64,000 nt of DNA from NCBI RefSeq assembly GCF_001429395.1, contig NZ_LMJT01000023.1, forward strand, positions 17,631-81,630, given 5' to 3'. A program made the position numbers and the translations under genes. Source of the stretch: Allobosea sp. Root381 (GTDB taxonomy: Bacteria; Pseudomonadota; Alphaproteobacteria; Rhizobiales; Beijerinckiaceae). Positions within the stretch are counted from its first letter, which is position 1; each line of letters begins with the position of its first letter. The notes under the pieces were generated by a model, which searched no databases, had not been told where the DNA came from, and worked only from the letters and a program-made list of their open reading frames with translations. Of the stretch, positions 50,536-60,074 are shown in pieces.

Positions 50536-53162
50536 AGCTGACGGCGCTACGTCTCCACAATGTCCGTCGTTTTGCCGGGCGCGGCATTGCCGTCGAGGGC
50601 ATCGGCGACGGCGTCAACGTGCTCTGCGCCGTCAATGAATTCGGCAAGTCCACCTGCTTCGACGCGCTGCACGCGCTGTTCTTCCAGCCACATACCGGGA
50701 CGCCCGGCGCCGTGCAGGGCCTGCGGCCCTATAGCGGCGGCAATCCGCTGGTCGAGGCGGATATCCGCACCGGCGAGGGCGCCTTCCGGCTGACCAAGCA
50801 GTATTATGGCGGCCGGCGCGCGACGGTGCGCGAGCTCGCGACTGGCCGGCTCGTGGCCCAGGCCGACGAGGCGGAGCGCTTCATCGCGGGGCTGGTCCAG
50901 GGCGGCACGAGCGGCCCGGCCGGACTGCTCTGGGTCCGGCAGGGGATCACCGGGATCGACCGGCGGGCGAAGAGCGACGAGGAGGGTGAAAAGCGCGCGC
51001 GCGAAACGGTGCTGACCTCCGTGCAGGGCGAGGTCGAGTCGCTGACCGGCGGGCGCCGCATGGCGCAGGCGGTCGCGGCCTGCGAGGAGGAGTTGTCGCG
51101 GCTGGTGACGGCGACGGGGCGACCCAAGGCCGGCGGCCCTTATGCGCAGGCCATCGAGGAGCGCGACCGGCTGCTCGAGGCCGAGCGCAAGCTCGCAGGC
51201 GAGGTGCGCGAGCTACGCGAGGCGCTGGACCGGCGCCGGGCGCTTCGGGTGCGGCTGGCGGAGCTGGAGAGCCCGGAGCAGCAGGCGACGCGCCAGCGCG
51301 AGGTCGCTCAGGCGGAAGCCGCCTTCGCCGCCGCGAAGGCCCATGGCGAGGCGCTGCGGACGGCGGAGGTCGAGGCGGCGCTGGCGCGCAACGGCCGCGA
51401 TGCCGCTGCGCAGGCGCTCGACGGCCAGCGTCGGAACGCCGCCCGCTTCGCCGTGCTGCGCGAGCTTGAGGCCGAGGGCCGCCGGAAGCGTGACGAGGCG
51501 CTGGAGCGCCAGCGCGCGGCGGGCGAGGCCGGACAGGCGGCGGCTCTCGCGGTCGATGCGGCCGAGGCAGCCGAGCGCGAGGCGCGCGACCTGCTGACGC
51601 GGCTCGAACGAGCCTTGCGCGCCCGCGACGCGGCCGAGGCGCTTGCCGTGACCCGGCAGGCCTACGCCAAGGCGGAAGCCGGCCGTGCCGAGGTCGAGAC
51701 CATCCAGGCCGAGCTGAAGGCGTTGGCACTGCCGGCTGCGGCGGTGAAGCAGCTCGAGGCGGTGGAAACGGAGCTGGTCGGGCTCCGGGCCGTTGTCGCC
51801 GCCCACGCGCCGCTGCTGCGGATCGACTATCGCGAGGGCGTGAGCGCGGCCATTGCGCTCGACGGTGTCGCGCTGGCCGATGGCGAGGAGCGGGCGCTGA
51901 CGCGGAATGCCGTGCTGGAGATCGAGGGGGTCGGCCGGCTCGGGCTGACGCTGCCGCAGGGCGCGGATGGGCAGGACGATCTCGGCCGGGCTGAGGCGCG
52001 GCGCCTGACCCTGTTGGAAGGGCTCGGCGTCTCCGGCCTGGCCGAGGCGCGCGCTCGCGAAAGCGCGATCCGCGACCTGTCCGGCCGGTTGGAACTGGCG
52101 AAGCAGCGCCTCGGCCTGCTCGCGCCGGACGGGTTGCCGGCCTTGCAGGAGAAGATCGCGCGGCTCGAAGCCCAGAGCGCCGGCGCGGCCGAGGCGAGTG
52201 AGGACCCCGAGGCGATGCGCGGCGCGCTGGTCGCGGCCGAGGCGCGCGTCACCGCCTCGCGCATGGAGCAGCGCGGGGCGCAGGCCGCGCGCGACCAGGC
52301 CAGTGCGACGGTCGTCGAGGCCGAGCGGGCGCTGGCGAGCGTCGCTTCCGAGCTCACCGGCCTAGCCGCCATGCTCGGTGCGGAAGAGGGGCGCGCGGCG
52401 CGGGAGGCGGAGCTCGCTTCCGCGCTCGCCGACGCCGAGCGGATTTGGGCGGCGGCGCAGGCGCAGGTCGAGAGCTTGCGCGCGGGCGCTGCGGATGTCG
52501 CGGGCGCCGAGGCGAAATATCGACGGATGCGCTCGGTCGCCGACGGCGCGACGGCCGAGATCGGCAAGCTGCGCGAGGAGGCGGCCGAGCTGAACGGGCG
52601 CATCCGCGGGCAGGCCGATGCGGCGGTCGCGGAAGCTTGGCAGGAGGCGCGGGACAAGCTGGCGACGGCCGGAGCGCGGCTTGCCACGCTGGAACGCGAG
52701 GTCGCGCTGCTGACGCGCTTGCGCGGCGCCCTCGACACCGCCCGGACCGAGGCGCGGGAGCATTATTTCGCGCCGGTGATGCGGGAGCTTCGGCCGCTGC
52801 TCGGCCTGCTCTTCGAGGACGCGACCGTGACCTTCGACGAGGAGACGCTGCTGCCGCGCACCGTCAGCCGCAATGGGCTGGAGGAGCCGGTCGGCGTGCT
52901 GAGCGGCGGCATGCGCGAGCAGCTCGCCGTTCTGACGCGGCTCGCCTTCGCGCGGCTGCTGGCGAAGGACGGCCAGCCGGCACCGGTGATCCTCGACGAT
53001 GCGCTGGTCTATTCCGACGACGACCGGATCGAGCGTATGTTCGACGCGCTGCACCGGCAGGCGAGCAACCAGCAGATCATCGTCTTCTCCTGCCGCCAGC
53101 GCGCCTTCGCCGAGCTTGGCGGCAACAGCCTCCAGATGGTGCCGTGGAGTCCCGAGGGGTGA
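50532..53162 (+). CDS. SbcC/YhaN-like coiled-coil ATPase
   Basis: 876 residues from the ATG at 50532, overlapping the SbcD-like gene by 4 bp. The N-terminal half-ATPase has NEFGKSTCFDALHALFF (Walker A, about 37). Very long helical Arg/Glu/Ala-rich arms follow (about 150-750). The C-terminal half has the signature VLSGGMREQLAVLTRLAFARLL and the Walker B PVILDDALVYSDDDR. It is shorter than E. coli SbcC (1048 residues) and closer to YhaN-type AAA_23/AAA_27 proteins. It acts with the upstream phosphoesterase. Confidence 0.87.
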   Translation: MKLTALRLHNVRRFAGRGIAVEGIGDGVNVLCAVNEFGKSTCFDALHALFFQPHTGTPGAVQGLRPYSGGNPLVEADIRTGEGAFRLTKQYYGGRRATVRELATGRLVAQADEAERFIAGLVQGGTSGPAGLLWVRQGITGIDRRAKSDEEGEKRARETVLTSVQGEVESLTGGRRMAQAVAACEEELSRLVTATGRPKAGGPYAQAIEERDRLLEAERKLAGEVRELREALDRRRALRVRLAELESPEQQATRQREVAQAEAAFAAAKAHGEALRTAEVEAALARNGRDAAAQALDGQRRNAARFAVLRELEAEGRRKRDEALERQRAAGEAGQAAALAVDAAEAAEREARDLLTRLERALRARDAAEALAVTRQAYAKAEAGRAEVETIQAELKALALPAAAVKQLEAVETELVGLRAVVAAHAPLLRIDYREGVSAAIALDGVALADGEERALTRNAVLEIEGVGRLGLTLPQGADGQDDLGRAEARRLTLLEGLGVSGLAEARARESAIRDLSGRLELAKQRLGLLAPDGLPALQEKIARLEAQSAGAAEASEDPEAMRGALVAAEARVTASRMEQRGAQAARDQASATVVEAERALASVASELTGLAAMLGAEEGRAAREAELASALADAERIWAAAQAQVESLRAGAADVAGAEAKYRRMRSVADGATAEIGKLREEAAELNGRIRGQADAAVAEAWQEARDKLATAGARLATLEREVALLTRLRGALDTARTEAREHYFAPVMRELRPLLGLLFEDATVTFDEETLLPRTVSRNGLEEPVGVLSGGMREQLAVLTRLAFARLLAKDGQPAPVILDDALVYSDDDRIERMFDALHRQASNQQIIVFSCRQRAFAELGGNSLQMVPWSPEG

Positions 53163-53278
53163 GGCAGGCTCTTGCTAATCCGGCGTAGCAGCGGTTTCAC
53201 GCAAGGAGCGCTTGCCAGCGCGGCCAAGCCCCGCTCAAAGAGCGGAATGACCCCCATGCTTCAGCCCGAGCCCCGACG

Positions 53279-54292
53279 ATGACCGGTCACGCGCCCGAGG
53301 CCCGCCCGCTTTCGCTCGCGGAGCTGGGCTGGTCTGATTTCTTCGCCACGCAATGCGGGCCGGACGCGGCGGGGCTGGTGCCTGTCCGCATCGCTACCGT
53401 GCATCGCGCCCGGATGAGCGCGGTCGGCGAGGCCGGGCCGATCCGACTTGAACTGCCGGTCCATACCAATACCGGCGACTACACCGTCGGCGACTGGGTT
53501 CTGGTCGAGCCGGGCACGCATCTGCTGCGGCGGCTCCTGGAGCGCCGCAGCGTGCTGGCGCGCCGCATCGAGGGGGCGAAGTCGCCGCAGCTCGCCGGCG
53601 CCAATATCGACACGCTGTTCATCGTCACCTCCTGCAACGACGATTTCAATGTGGCCCGGCTGGAACGCTATCTGGCGTTGGCCAATGAGAGCGGGGCCGA
53701 ACCGGTGATCCTGTTGACGAAGGCTGATCTCGCCGCCGATGTGGAGAGCTATCGCGCCCAAGCCGCCGCGCTGCAGCGCGGGCTTGCGGTCGCGATCGTC
53801 AACCCGCGGGAGGCCGGAGCAGCGGTGGTGCTCGAGCCCTGGTGCGGGGAGGGGCGTACCGTCGCGCTGGTCGGGTCGTCGGGCGTCGGCAAGTCGACGC
53901 TGGTGAACGCGCTTGCCGGCGCGGACGAGGGCGAGTTGCAGGCGACCGGCGGCATCCGCGCCCGCGACGACAAGGGCCGCCACACCACGACCTCGCGCTC
54001 GCTGCACGCCATCGCCGGCGGCGGCTGGGTGATCGACACGCCGGGGATGCGGACGCTGCATGTCAGCGATGCCGCCGCCGGCCTCGAGACGCTGTTTGCT
54101 GAGATCGCCGAGCGCGCGCCGCTCTGCCGCTTCCGCGACTGCACCCATGAACACGAGCCGGGCTGCGCCGTCCAGGAAGGCGTCAGGGAAGGGCTCATCA
54201 CGCCGGAGCGGCTGGCGCGCTGGCGCAAGCTCGACCTCGAAAACAAGGCGAAGACGCCCGAGGCGCGGGGGCCGAAGGGAAGGCGGCGATAG
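53279..54292 (+). CDS. rsgA: Ribosome small-subunit maturation GTPase RsgA
   Basis: 337 residues. Circularly permuted GTPase order: OB-fold (about 30-95), G4 TKAD (147-150), then G1 GSSGVGKST (199-207), a GRHTTTSR switch and G3 DTPGMR. The C-terminal zinc site is formed by LCRFRDCTHEHEPGC. The tail (ARGPKGRRR) is basic. It releases assembly factors from the 30S subunit. The gene is 116 bp downstream of the SbcC-like gene. Confidence 0.94.
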   Translation: MTGHAPEARPLSLAELGWSDFFATQCGPDAAGLVPVRIATVHRARMSAVGEAGPIRLELPVHTNTGDYTVGDWVLVEPGTHLLRRLLERRSVLARRIEGAKSPQLAGANIDTLFIVTSCNDDFNVARLERYLALANESGAEPVILLTKADLAADVESYRAQAAALQRGLAVAIVNPREAGAAVVLEPWCGEGRTVALVGSSGVGKSTLVNALAGADEGELQATGGIRARDDKGRHTTTSRSLHAIAGGGWVIDTPGMRTLHVSDAAAGLETLFAEIAERAPLCRFRDCTHEHEPGCAVQEGVREGLITPERLARWRKLDLENKAKTPEARGPKGRRR

Positions 54293-54508
54293 CAGCCGGA
54301 CGGGGTGGGCGGCGCGGGGCCCCGCTCAATAGGCTTGCGCGCCCCTAAGGCCGATGGCGCATCGGGAGTACCTCCAGCGCAGTGCTCGACGCTGCCGTCC
54401 GCTGCGCGTTCTATGGGCGAGCTGCAGGAACCGCGTAGGCGCGAGGGATGGCCGTCGCCGGTCCGGCCCGCCGGGCGCGCCGCCGGCTGGACGCGCGAGG
54501 AGCCCGGG

Positions 54509-55915
54509 ATGCCGTTGTCCATCGTCACGACTCCGATGGCGAAGCCCGCGTGGCGAGCGGGGGAGGAGCGCGACTTTGGCGATCGCGTCCTGCTGTGCCT
54601 CTTCGTCCTGCTCTTCGGTTATGCGTTCTTCGGCAAGGGCTTCGCCTATATCGGCGTCCCCCCGATCTTCGTCAGCGAAATTGCCCTGCTGTTCGGCCTC
54701 GCCGCGCTGCTGCTGAGCGGTTGCTGGCTAGCCGTGCTGATGACGCTGCCGAGCCTCGCCATCGTGGCGCTGATCGGCTGGGTCCTGCTGCGGACGCTGC
54801 CAAATATCGGGCTCTATGGCGTCGATGCGCTGCGCGACAGCGTCCTGGCGGTCTATGGCCTGTATGCCTTCATCATCGCCGCGCTGCTGGTGCAGAAGCC
54901 GCGGCGCCTCGGCTGGCTGCTGCAGCACTACAGCCGCTTTGCCCTGATCTACGGTTTCAGCGGTGCGATGCTGGCCTATGCGACGAATTCGCTCTCGCAT
55001 CTGCTGTCCTGGCCCTTCTCGGGCGTGCCGGTGGTCTATGTGCGCATGGGCGAGGCGGCGGTCCATCTCGGCGGCGCCGCCGTCTTCGTGCTGCTCGGGC
55101 TCAGGCGCGTGCCCTTGCTTTGGCTCGTGATGATACTGGTCGGGTTCCTGATGATCTCCGTCAGCCGCGGAGCGATGCTCGCCTTCGCCGTGCCGCTCTG
55201 CGTGGCGGCGGTGCTCGGTGGCAGGCTGCATCGCATCGTGCCGATCCTCTTCGGCGGCGGCGCGGTGCTCGCAGTCGTGATGGTGCTCGGCCTCCAGATC
55301 GAAACCGAGGGCGGGCGGGTGATCGGGCCGGCCCAGCTCGTGAACAATGTCGAGAGCCTGGTCGGGCACAGCGAGGCGGCGAATCTCGATGGCACCAAGA
55401 CCTGGCGCCTGCGCTGGTGGCAGACGATCCAGGACTATACGCTGCGCGGTCCCTATTTCTGGACCGGCAAGGGGTTCGGCGTGAACCTGGCCGAGTCTGA
55501 CGGCTTTACACTCGGACAGGAACCGGGAGTCGCGCCGGTCAGGGCCCCGCACAACGCCCATCTCCACATTCTCGCGCGGGCCGGCGTGCCGGGCCTGGCT
55601 CTCTGGGTGCTGGTCTGCGCGACATGGTTCCTGATGTTGGCGTCGCGGGGCTTGGCCGCGCGCGCCAATGGCGATGCGGACTGGGTCAAGCTGTTCATCT
55701 GGATAGGCTGCTACGGCCTTGCGATGCTGATCAACGCGTCCTTCGACGTGGCGCTGGAGGGGCCGATGCTGGGCATCTGGTTCTGGTGCATCATCGGGGT
55801 GGGGATCGGCCTGACGCTGATCTACGATACCGGCCGCGATATCCTGCTCACCAGACCGGTGGCAGCGCTGCCGCTGCAGCGCCTGCGGGGGTCGTCTGCG
55901 CAGACAGGCCGGTGA
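54509..55915 (+). CDS. O-antigen ligase/polymerase family membrane protein
   Basis: 468 residues from the ATG at 54509, with GAGGAG upstream. About 11 hydrophobic segments. The long periplasmic loop and Wzy_C features are present: RLRWWQTIQDYTLRGPYFWTGKGFGVNLAE and PHNAHLHILARAGVPGLALW (the conserved H-N-x-x-L segment). Such proteins polymerise or ligate polysaccharide repeat units at the periplasmic face. It overlaps the beta-helix gene by 4 bp (GTGA), so both act on the same polymer. Confidence 0.85.
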   Translation: MPLSIVTTPMAKPAWRAGEERDFGDRVLLCLFVLLFGYAFFGKGFAYIGVPPIFVSEIALLFGLAALLLSGCWLAVLMTLPSLAIVALIGWVLLRTLPNIGLYGVDALRDSVLAVYGLYAFIIAALLVQKPRRLGWLLQHYSRFALIYGFSGAMLAYATNSLSHLLSWPFSGVPVVYVRMGEAAVHLGGAAVFVLLGLRRVPLLWLVMILVGFLMISVSRGAMLAFAVPLCVAAVLGGRLHRIVPILFGGGAVLAVVMVLGLQIETEGGRVIGPAQLVNNVESLVGHSEAANLDGTKTWRLRWWQTIQDYTLRGPYFWTGKGFGVNLAESDGFTLGQEPGVAPVRAPHNAHLHILARAGVPGLALWVLVCATWFLMLASRGLAARANGDADWVKLFIWIGCYGLAMLINASFDVALEGPMLGIWFWCIIGVGIGLTLIYDTGRDILLTRPVAALPLQRLRGSSAQTGR

Positions 55916-57360
55916 AGGCGCTCGCGGCGACGGTCGTGCTGCTGCTGCTCGGGGCCATTCCGCTCGAGGCCGCTCCCGATGCCGGGAGCGCCTGCCCGGC
56001 CGATGCGGCCCGCATCCCGCCGGGGCAGTCGCTCGCGGAAGCCGCGGCGCGCGCGCCGCCGGGCGCCGGATTCTGCATTGCGGCCGGTATCCACCGCATG
56101 CAGGTCGTCCGGCCGAAGACCGGTCAGCGCTTCTTCGGCGAGTCCGGCGCCATTCTCAACGGGGCACGGGTCCTCACCGAATTCAGGCAGGTCGCCGGAG
56201 GCTGGGTCGCTGCGGGGCAGGCGCCCACGGGCGAGCTGCGCGGAGTCTGCGAGCCGGGCCATGAAGGCTGCGAGCTGCCCGTCGGCGTCTTCCTTGATGG
56301 CGAGCCGCTGCGCCGGGTCGCGAGCCGTTCCGGCCTGCGTCCGGGCAGCTTCTTCCATGATCAGGCCAGCCGCGACATCGTGCTCGCGGATGCACCGCAG
56401 GGCAGGCTCGTCGAGGTCTCCACCGCGACGCACGCTTTCATCGGCGCGACCGATGCGGTGCTGATCCGCGGCCTTGTCGTCGAGAAATACTTCAACCCGG
56501 CGCAGGAGGGCGCGATCCGCGGCGACGGGCGGGGCTGGCGGATCGAGCACTCCGAGCTGCGGCTGAACAGCGGCGCCGGCGTCTCGGTCGGTCATGACGG
56601 GGTCGTCGCGGACTGCAATATCCACCATAACGGGCAGATCGGCGTCACCGCGGACGGCACCAACATCGTGATCGAGGCCAACGAGATCTGGAACAACAAC
56701 ATCTTCGGCTTTGCCACGGAATGGGATGCCGGTGGCCTGAAGATCACCGAAAGCTCCGATCTCTTCATCCGCAACAACTACGTCCACCACAATGTCGGGC
56801 CGGGGCTGTGGTGCGACGAGCGCTGTATCAACGTTCTGTTCGAGGGCAACCGGATCGAGTTCAACCGTGGTGCCGGCATCTTCTTCGAGCTGTCGTCGCG
56901 CACGGTCATCCGCGGCAACCAGCTGCGCGAGAACAACCAGGGCGGGGCAGGCTGGTTCTGGGGTGGCGAGATCCAGATCGCGGCCTCCGAATATGCCGAC
57001 ATCCACGACAATACGCTGATCGTCCGGAATCCCGGGCGGGGGGTGATGCTGATCGACCAGAACCGCTGGAAGGTCGGCGGCGGCTTCTACAAGACGCGCG
57101 GCAACCACGTGCACCGCAACGATATCACCTTCCTTGGAGAGGGTGCCGCCGGCGGCGTTTCGGTGGGCAACCCCTTGGCCGAGAACTACGCGATCATCAG
57201 CAAGGGCGGAAACATCTTCGACCAGAACACCTATCGCTACCGCGGCCGCGAGGCCCCCGTCTTCGCCTGGGACACGCTCCGGACGGATTTCGCCGGCTTC
57301 CGGCGGCGGGGGCAGGAGGCCAACGGCACCCTGATCGCGGAGAAGCCGGGCGGGCCCTGA
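55912..57360 (+). CDS. Secreted right-handed parallel beta-helix protein
   Basis: 482 residues from a GTG at 55912 that overlaps the upstream stop. Signal peptide VKALAATVVLLLLGAIPLEA. The rest is a run of beta-helix coils: VLIRGLVVEKYFNPAQEGAI, WRIEHSELRLNSGAGVSV, ADCNIHHNGQIGVTADG, IVIEANEIWNNNIFGF, LFIRNNYVHHNVGPGLW, VLFEGNRIEFNRGAGIF and so on. This architecture occurs in polysaccharide lyases, C5-epimerases and hydrolases. Catalytic residues cannot be assigned. Translational coupling to the polymerase suggests polymer modification or trimming in the periplasm. Confidence 0.85.
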   Translation: MKALAATVVLLLLGAIPLEAAPDAGSACPADAARIPPGQSLAEAAARAPPGAGFCIAAGIHRMQVVRPKTGQRFFGESGAILNGARVLTEFRQVAGGWVAAGQAPTGELRGVCEPGHEGCELPVGVFLDGEPLRRVASRSGLRPGSFFHDQASRDIVLADAPQGRLVEVSTATHAFIGATDAVLIRGLVVEKYFNPAQEGAIRGDGRGWRIEHSELRLNSGAGVSVGHDGVVADCNIHHNGQIGVTADGTNIVIEANEIWNNNIFGFATEWDAGGLKITESSDLFIRNNYVHHNVGPGLWCDERCINVLFEGNRIEFNRGAGIFFELSSRTVIRGNQLRENNQGGAGWFWGGEIQIAASEYADIHDNTLIVRNPGRGVMLIDQNRWKVGGGFYKTRGNHVHRNDITFLGEGAAGGVSVGNPLAENYAIISKGGNIFDQNTYRYRGREAPVFAWDTLRTDFAGFRRRGQEANGTLIAEKPGGP

Positions 57361-57368
57361 CCGCGCGT

Positions 57369-58463
57369 TCACGGGGCGGACGGCACCGGGGCTGCGACAG
57401 GCAGCGTTGCGGGCCGGCGGCGCAGCTTCCGGTCGAGCGGCTTCTCGATCAGCAGGAAGACGACGAGGCCGAAGGCGATGCTGGCACCGACTCCGACGAT
57501 CCGCACCGGCAGCTCGAGCCAGTCGGGAGGGTCGAGATGGCCCATCAGCTTGCCGCCGGCCGAGAGCAGGAACCAGTGCGAGAGATAGATGCTGAAGGAG
57601 GCATCGCCGAGCTGCCATATCAGGCGGTTCAGCGGCGTATCGGCGAAGCGGCCGCGGCAGGCCAGGAAGCCGGCGAAGACGAGTGCCGCGATGGCGATGC
57701 GCAGCAGCGGCAGCCGCCCCCATTCCGGTGCGAGCCACAACGCGCCGATCGCGAACAGAATGAAGGGCAGCACGTCGATCCAGAGCTTAGACGACCGTCC
57801 ATCTTCCAGCACCCGCGCCAGCCAGCCCAGGCCGAAGGCGAACATGAAGGGGCTGAAGACGTGGGAGAGCAGAGCGGTCGAATCCGCACCGGGGGCGCCG
57901 GCGATGAGCGGGTGCGGCGGAGTGCCCAGTACCGCCCCGACGGCGCCGAGCCCCGCAAGCAGCCAGGCGAGAGAGAGCTTTGCGCGATTGCTCCCGCCGA
58001 TCGTCAAGAGCATCACGGCGACGAAGACGTAGAAGACCATCTCGTGCTCGAGCGTCCAGCCGACGCCGAGGATGGGGAAGCCTGTCTGAGGCAAGATCAG
58101 AAAGGACTTTGCCATCGGCAGGAGTTCGAAGGTGAAGTTGTTCAGGTGCCAGGCCGGGTTGAGCAGGTAGGCGAGCACCGCGACGCAGGTGAAGATCCAG
58201 TACATCGGATAGAGGCGCAGGATGCGCGCGACGAGGAATGGCCGGGCGCCGTCCGACTCGCCGACCCTCATGCAGATCACATAGCCGGAGACGATGAAGA
58301 ACAGCTCCACGCCGATCGCCGACAGGGGCTGGTACCAGGCCGGTATCGGCACGCTGCTGGTGAAATGCTTCGTCAGCAGGCTGGAGTGGCAGATCACGAC
58401 CTCGCATGCCGCGACCGCGCGCAGCCACTGAATCTCGACGCGCCGTTCCCTCTGCACGGTCAT
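57369..58463 (-). CDS. Acyltransferase 3 family membrane protein (OafA/ExoZ type)
   Basis: 364 residues from MTVQRERRVEIQWLRAVAACEVVICHS at 58463. Conserved motifs: R-x-x-x-I-x-x-L-R (ERRVEIQWLRAVA) near the start, FFIVSGYVI, RILRLYPMYWI, and WTLEHEMVFYV. About ten membrane helices. It would add acetyl or succinyl groups to the exopolysaccharide. It ends 8 bp from the convergent beta-helix gene and lies 94 bp downstream of the sugar-transferase gene. Confidence 0.9.
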   Translation of the reverse strand: MTVQRERRVEIQWLRAVAACEVVICHSSLLTKHFTSSVPIPAWYQPLSAIGVELFFIVSGYVICMRVGESDGARPFLVARILRLYPMYWIFTCVAVLAYLLNPAWHLNNFTFELLPMAKSFLILPQTGFPILGVGWTLEHEMVFYVFVAVMLLTIGGSNRAKLSLAWLLAGLGAVGAVLGTPPHPLIAGAPGADSTALLSHVFSPFMFAFGLGWLARVLEDGRSSKLWIDVLPFILFAIGALWLAPEWGRLPLLRIAIAALVFAGFLACRGRFADTPLNRLIWQLGDASFSIYLSHWFLLSAGGKLMGHLDPPDWLELPVRIVGVGASIAFGLVVFLLIEKPLDRKLRRRPATLPVAAPVPSAP

Positions 58464-58557
58464 GCTCCCCGGCGGGATGCCGTTCCCCTGGCGGGGCAGG
58501 ACAGGTTGGCGTGGTCGCCCGTGATCATGCCTGGGTAGCTGGTCGCGCAAGATCCCG

Positions 58558-60033
58558 TCACTGCGCGCCCCTTGCCGTGAAGACTGCAGGGAAAGTCTCT
58601 AATATGACGTAGATGTCGAGCCAGATAGACCAGTTGCGGATGTAGAAGAGGTCCTGCTCCTTCTGGACATCGAGATCGCCGCCGCTGCGGGAACTGACCT
58701 GCCAGAGGCCGGTCAGGCCGGGCGGCACGCTGACGCGCACACTCTGGAAGGCGGCGTCGAAGCTGTTCATGTGGTAGGCGGGGAAGGGCCGCGGGCCGAC
58801 CAGGCTCATCTCGCCGCGCAGGATGTGCCAGAGCTGCGGCAGCTCGTCGAGGCTGGAGCGCCGCAGCAGATGCCCGATCCCGGGCAGGACTCTGGGGTCG
58901 TTGCGCAGCTTGAAGAAGCGCGACCATTCGGCCTGCGCCTCGGGGTTGCTCTGCAGGTAGCCGCTCAGCCGCGACTCCGCATCGCGATACATGGTGCGCA
59001 GCTTGAGCACCTCCAGCACCCGGCCATCGCGGCCGACGCGGCGCTGACGGTAGAAGGCCGGCCCCGGATCGGCGATCTTGACTGCCAGGGCGAGGACCGC
59101 GACGAGGGGCGCCACTGCGATCGCGGCCGGAACCGCGAAGGCGAGATCGATCGCCCGCTTCAATGCGAGATGACCGGAGCGGAACAGGTCAAACCGGACC
59201 TCCAGGCCCAACGCGGTGCCGAGATTGCGGGTTCGCAGACCGAGATTGGGAATGCCGCCGGCGGCCTCCGCGACGATGATATGCGCGAAGGGCAGGCGCG
59301 ACAGCCTCATCGCGTCCATGCTCTCAGATGCCGCAAGATCCGAGGCCGAGACGATGGCGACCTCGGCGCTGCCGCCAAGCTGATGGGCTTCGCCGGCGCC
59401 ACACACGATCGGAACCTTGCTGATGGGGCGTGCACCGTCATCCGGCAGGTCGGCTGCGATCCCGACGGGCCGCAAACCGAGCTTCGGATTGGCGAGAAGA
59501 GTGCTCGCCATTCGGGAGCAGCTCTCGACGGAGCCGATCAGCACGGTCGGGGCACCCCAGAGCCCGCCGCGCATCAGCACAAGGCGCGCCAGCCCCTCGA
59601 TATAATGGCCGCACACGAAAAGCAGCAGCGTGACGAGGCCGATGGCCGCGGCATCGACCGGAGAACTCCAGGCCGAGGCCATGACGAAGACCGCCGCCCC
59701 CAGCCCGAACGCTGCGAGCGCACGACGCCGCAGCCGCTCGATCGGGCAGGGGCCCCAGCAGCTGTAGAGGCCGATGGCGCCATGGAGGAGAACGAGCGCG
59801 GCGAAGAGCGTGAGGCCGCTCTCGGCCCAGCCCCGGCTCGCCGCCGGCAGCAGGGCCGTCCCGGCCAGCACCGCGATGGCAAGGGTCAGATAGTCGCCTG
59901 CCACGAACGCGGTGACGACAGCGGCCCGGCGCCAGAGCGCTCCTTGCATCCGTCCTGCCCGCGCGGCTGCCGAAGCGGGGGCGAGATCGCCCCAGCTCAT
60001 CTGTGTGCGCGACGACGATGCCACGGGCTGCAT
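58558..60033 (-). CDS. Polyprenyl-phosphate sugar-1-phosphate transferase (WbaP/ExoY type)
   Basis: 491 residues; GGGAGGAAC stands upstream of the ATG. The N-terminal part has four to five membrane helices and a CoA-binding-like domain (about 140-270). The C-terminal catalytic domain reads KRAIDLAFAVPAAIAVAPLV, YRQRRVGRDGRVLEVLKLRTM, LRRSSLDELPQLWHILRGEMSLVGPRP and PGLTGLWQVSSRS. It starts repeat-unit synthesis by moving a sugar phosphate onto undecaprenyl phosphate. It is fourth in the uxs-led operon. Confidence 0.92.
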   Translation of the reverse strand: MQPVASSSRTQMSWGDLAPASAAARAGRMQGALWRRAAVVTAFVAGDYLTLAIAVLAGTALLPAASRGWAESGLTLFAALVLLHGAIGLYSCWGPCPIERLRRRALAAFGLGAAVFVMASAWSSPVDAAAIGLVTLLLFVCGHYIEGLARLVLMRGGLWGAPTVLIGSVESCSRMASTLLANPKLGLRPVGIAADLPDDGARPISKVPIVCGAGEAHQLGGSAEVAIVSASDLAASESMDAMRLSRLPFAHIIVAEAAGGIPNLGLRTRNLGTALGLEVRFDLFRSGHLALKRAIDLAFAVPAAIAVAPLVAVLALAVKIADPGPAFYRQRRVGRDGRVLEVLKLRTMYRDAESRLSGYLQSNPEAQAEWSRFFKLRNDPRVLPGIGHLLRRSSLDELPQLWHILRGEMSLVGPRPFPAYHMNSFDAAFQSVRVSVPPGLTGLWQVSSRSGGDLDVQKEQDLFYIRNWSIWLDIYVILETFPAVFTARGAQ

Positions 60034-60074
60034 GACGTTCCTCCCCCAAAAGCCTTTATCTGGGCTGCAGCGCT

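Noticed and set aside
49411-53162. Nuclease/ATPase pair as a novel phage-defence system
   Set aside because: The order, overlap and motifs fit the ordinary SbcD/SbcC or YhaO/YhaN repair pair; there are no extra effector genes, and the next gene is rsgA.
55822-57738. 638-codon minus-strand frame
   Set aside because: Antisense to the beta-helix gene; composition and lack of motifs mark it as a shadow.
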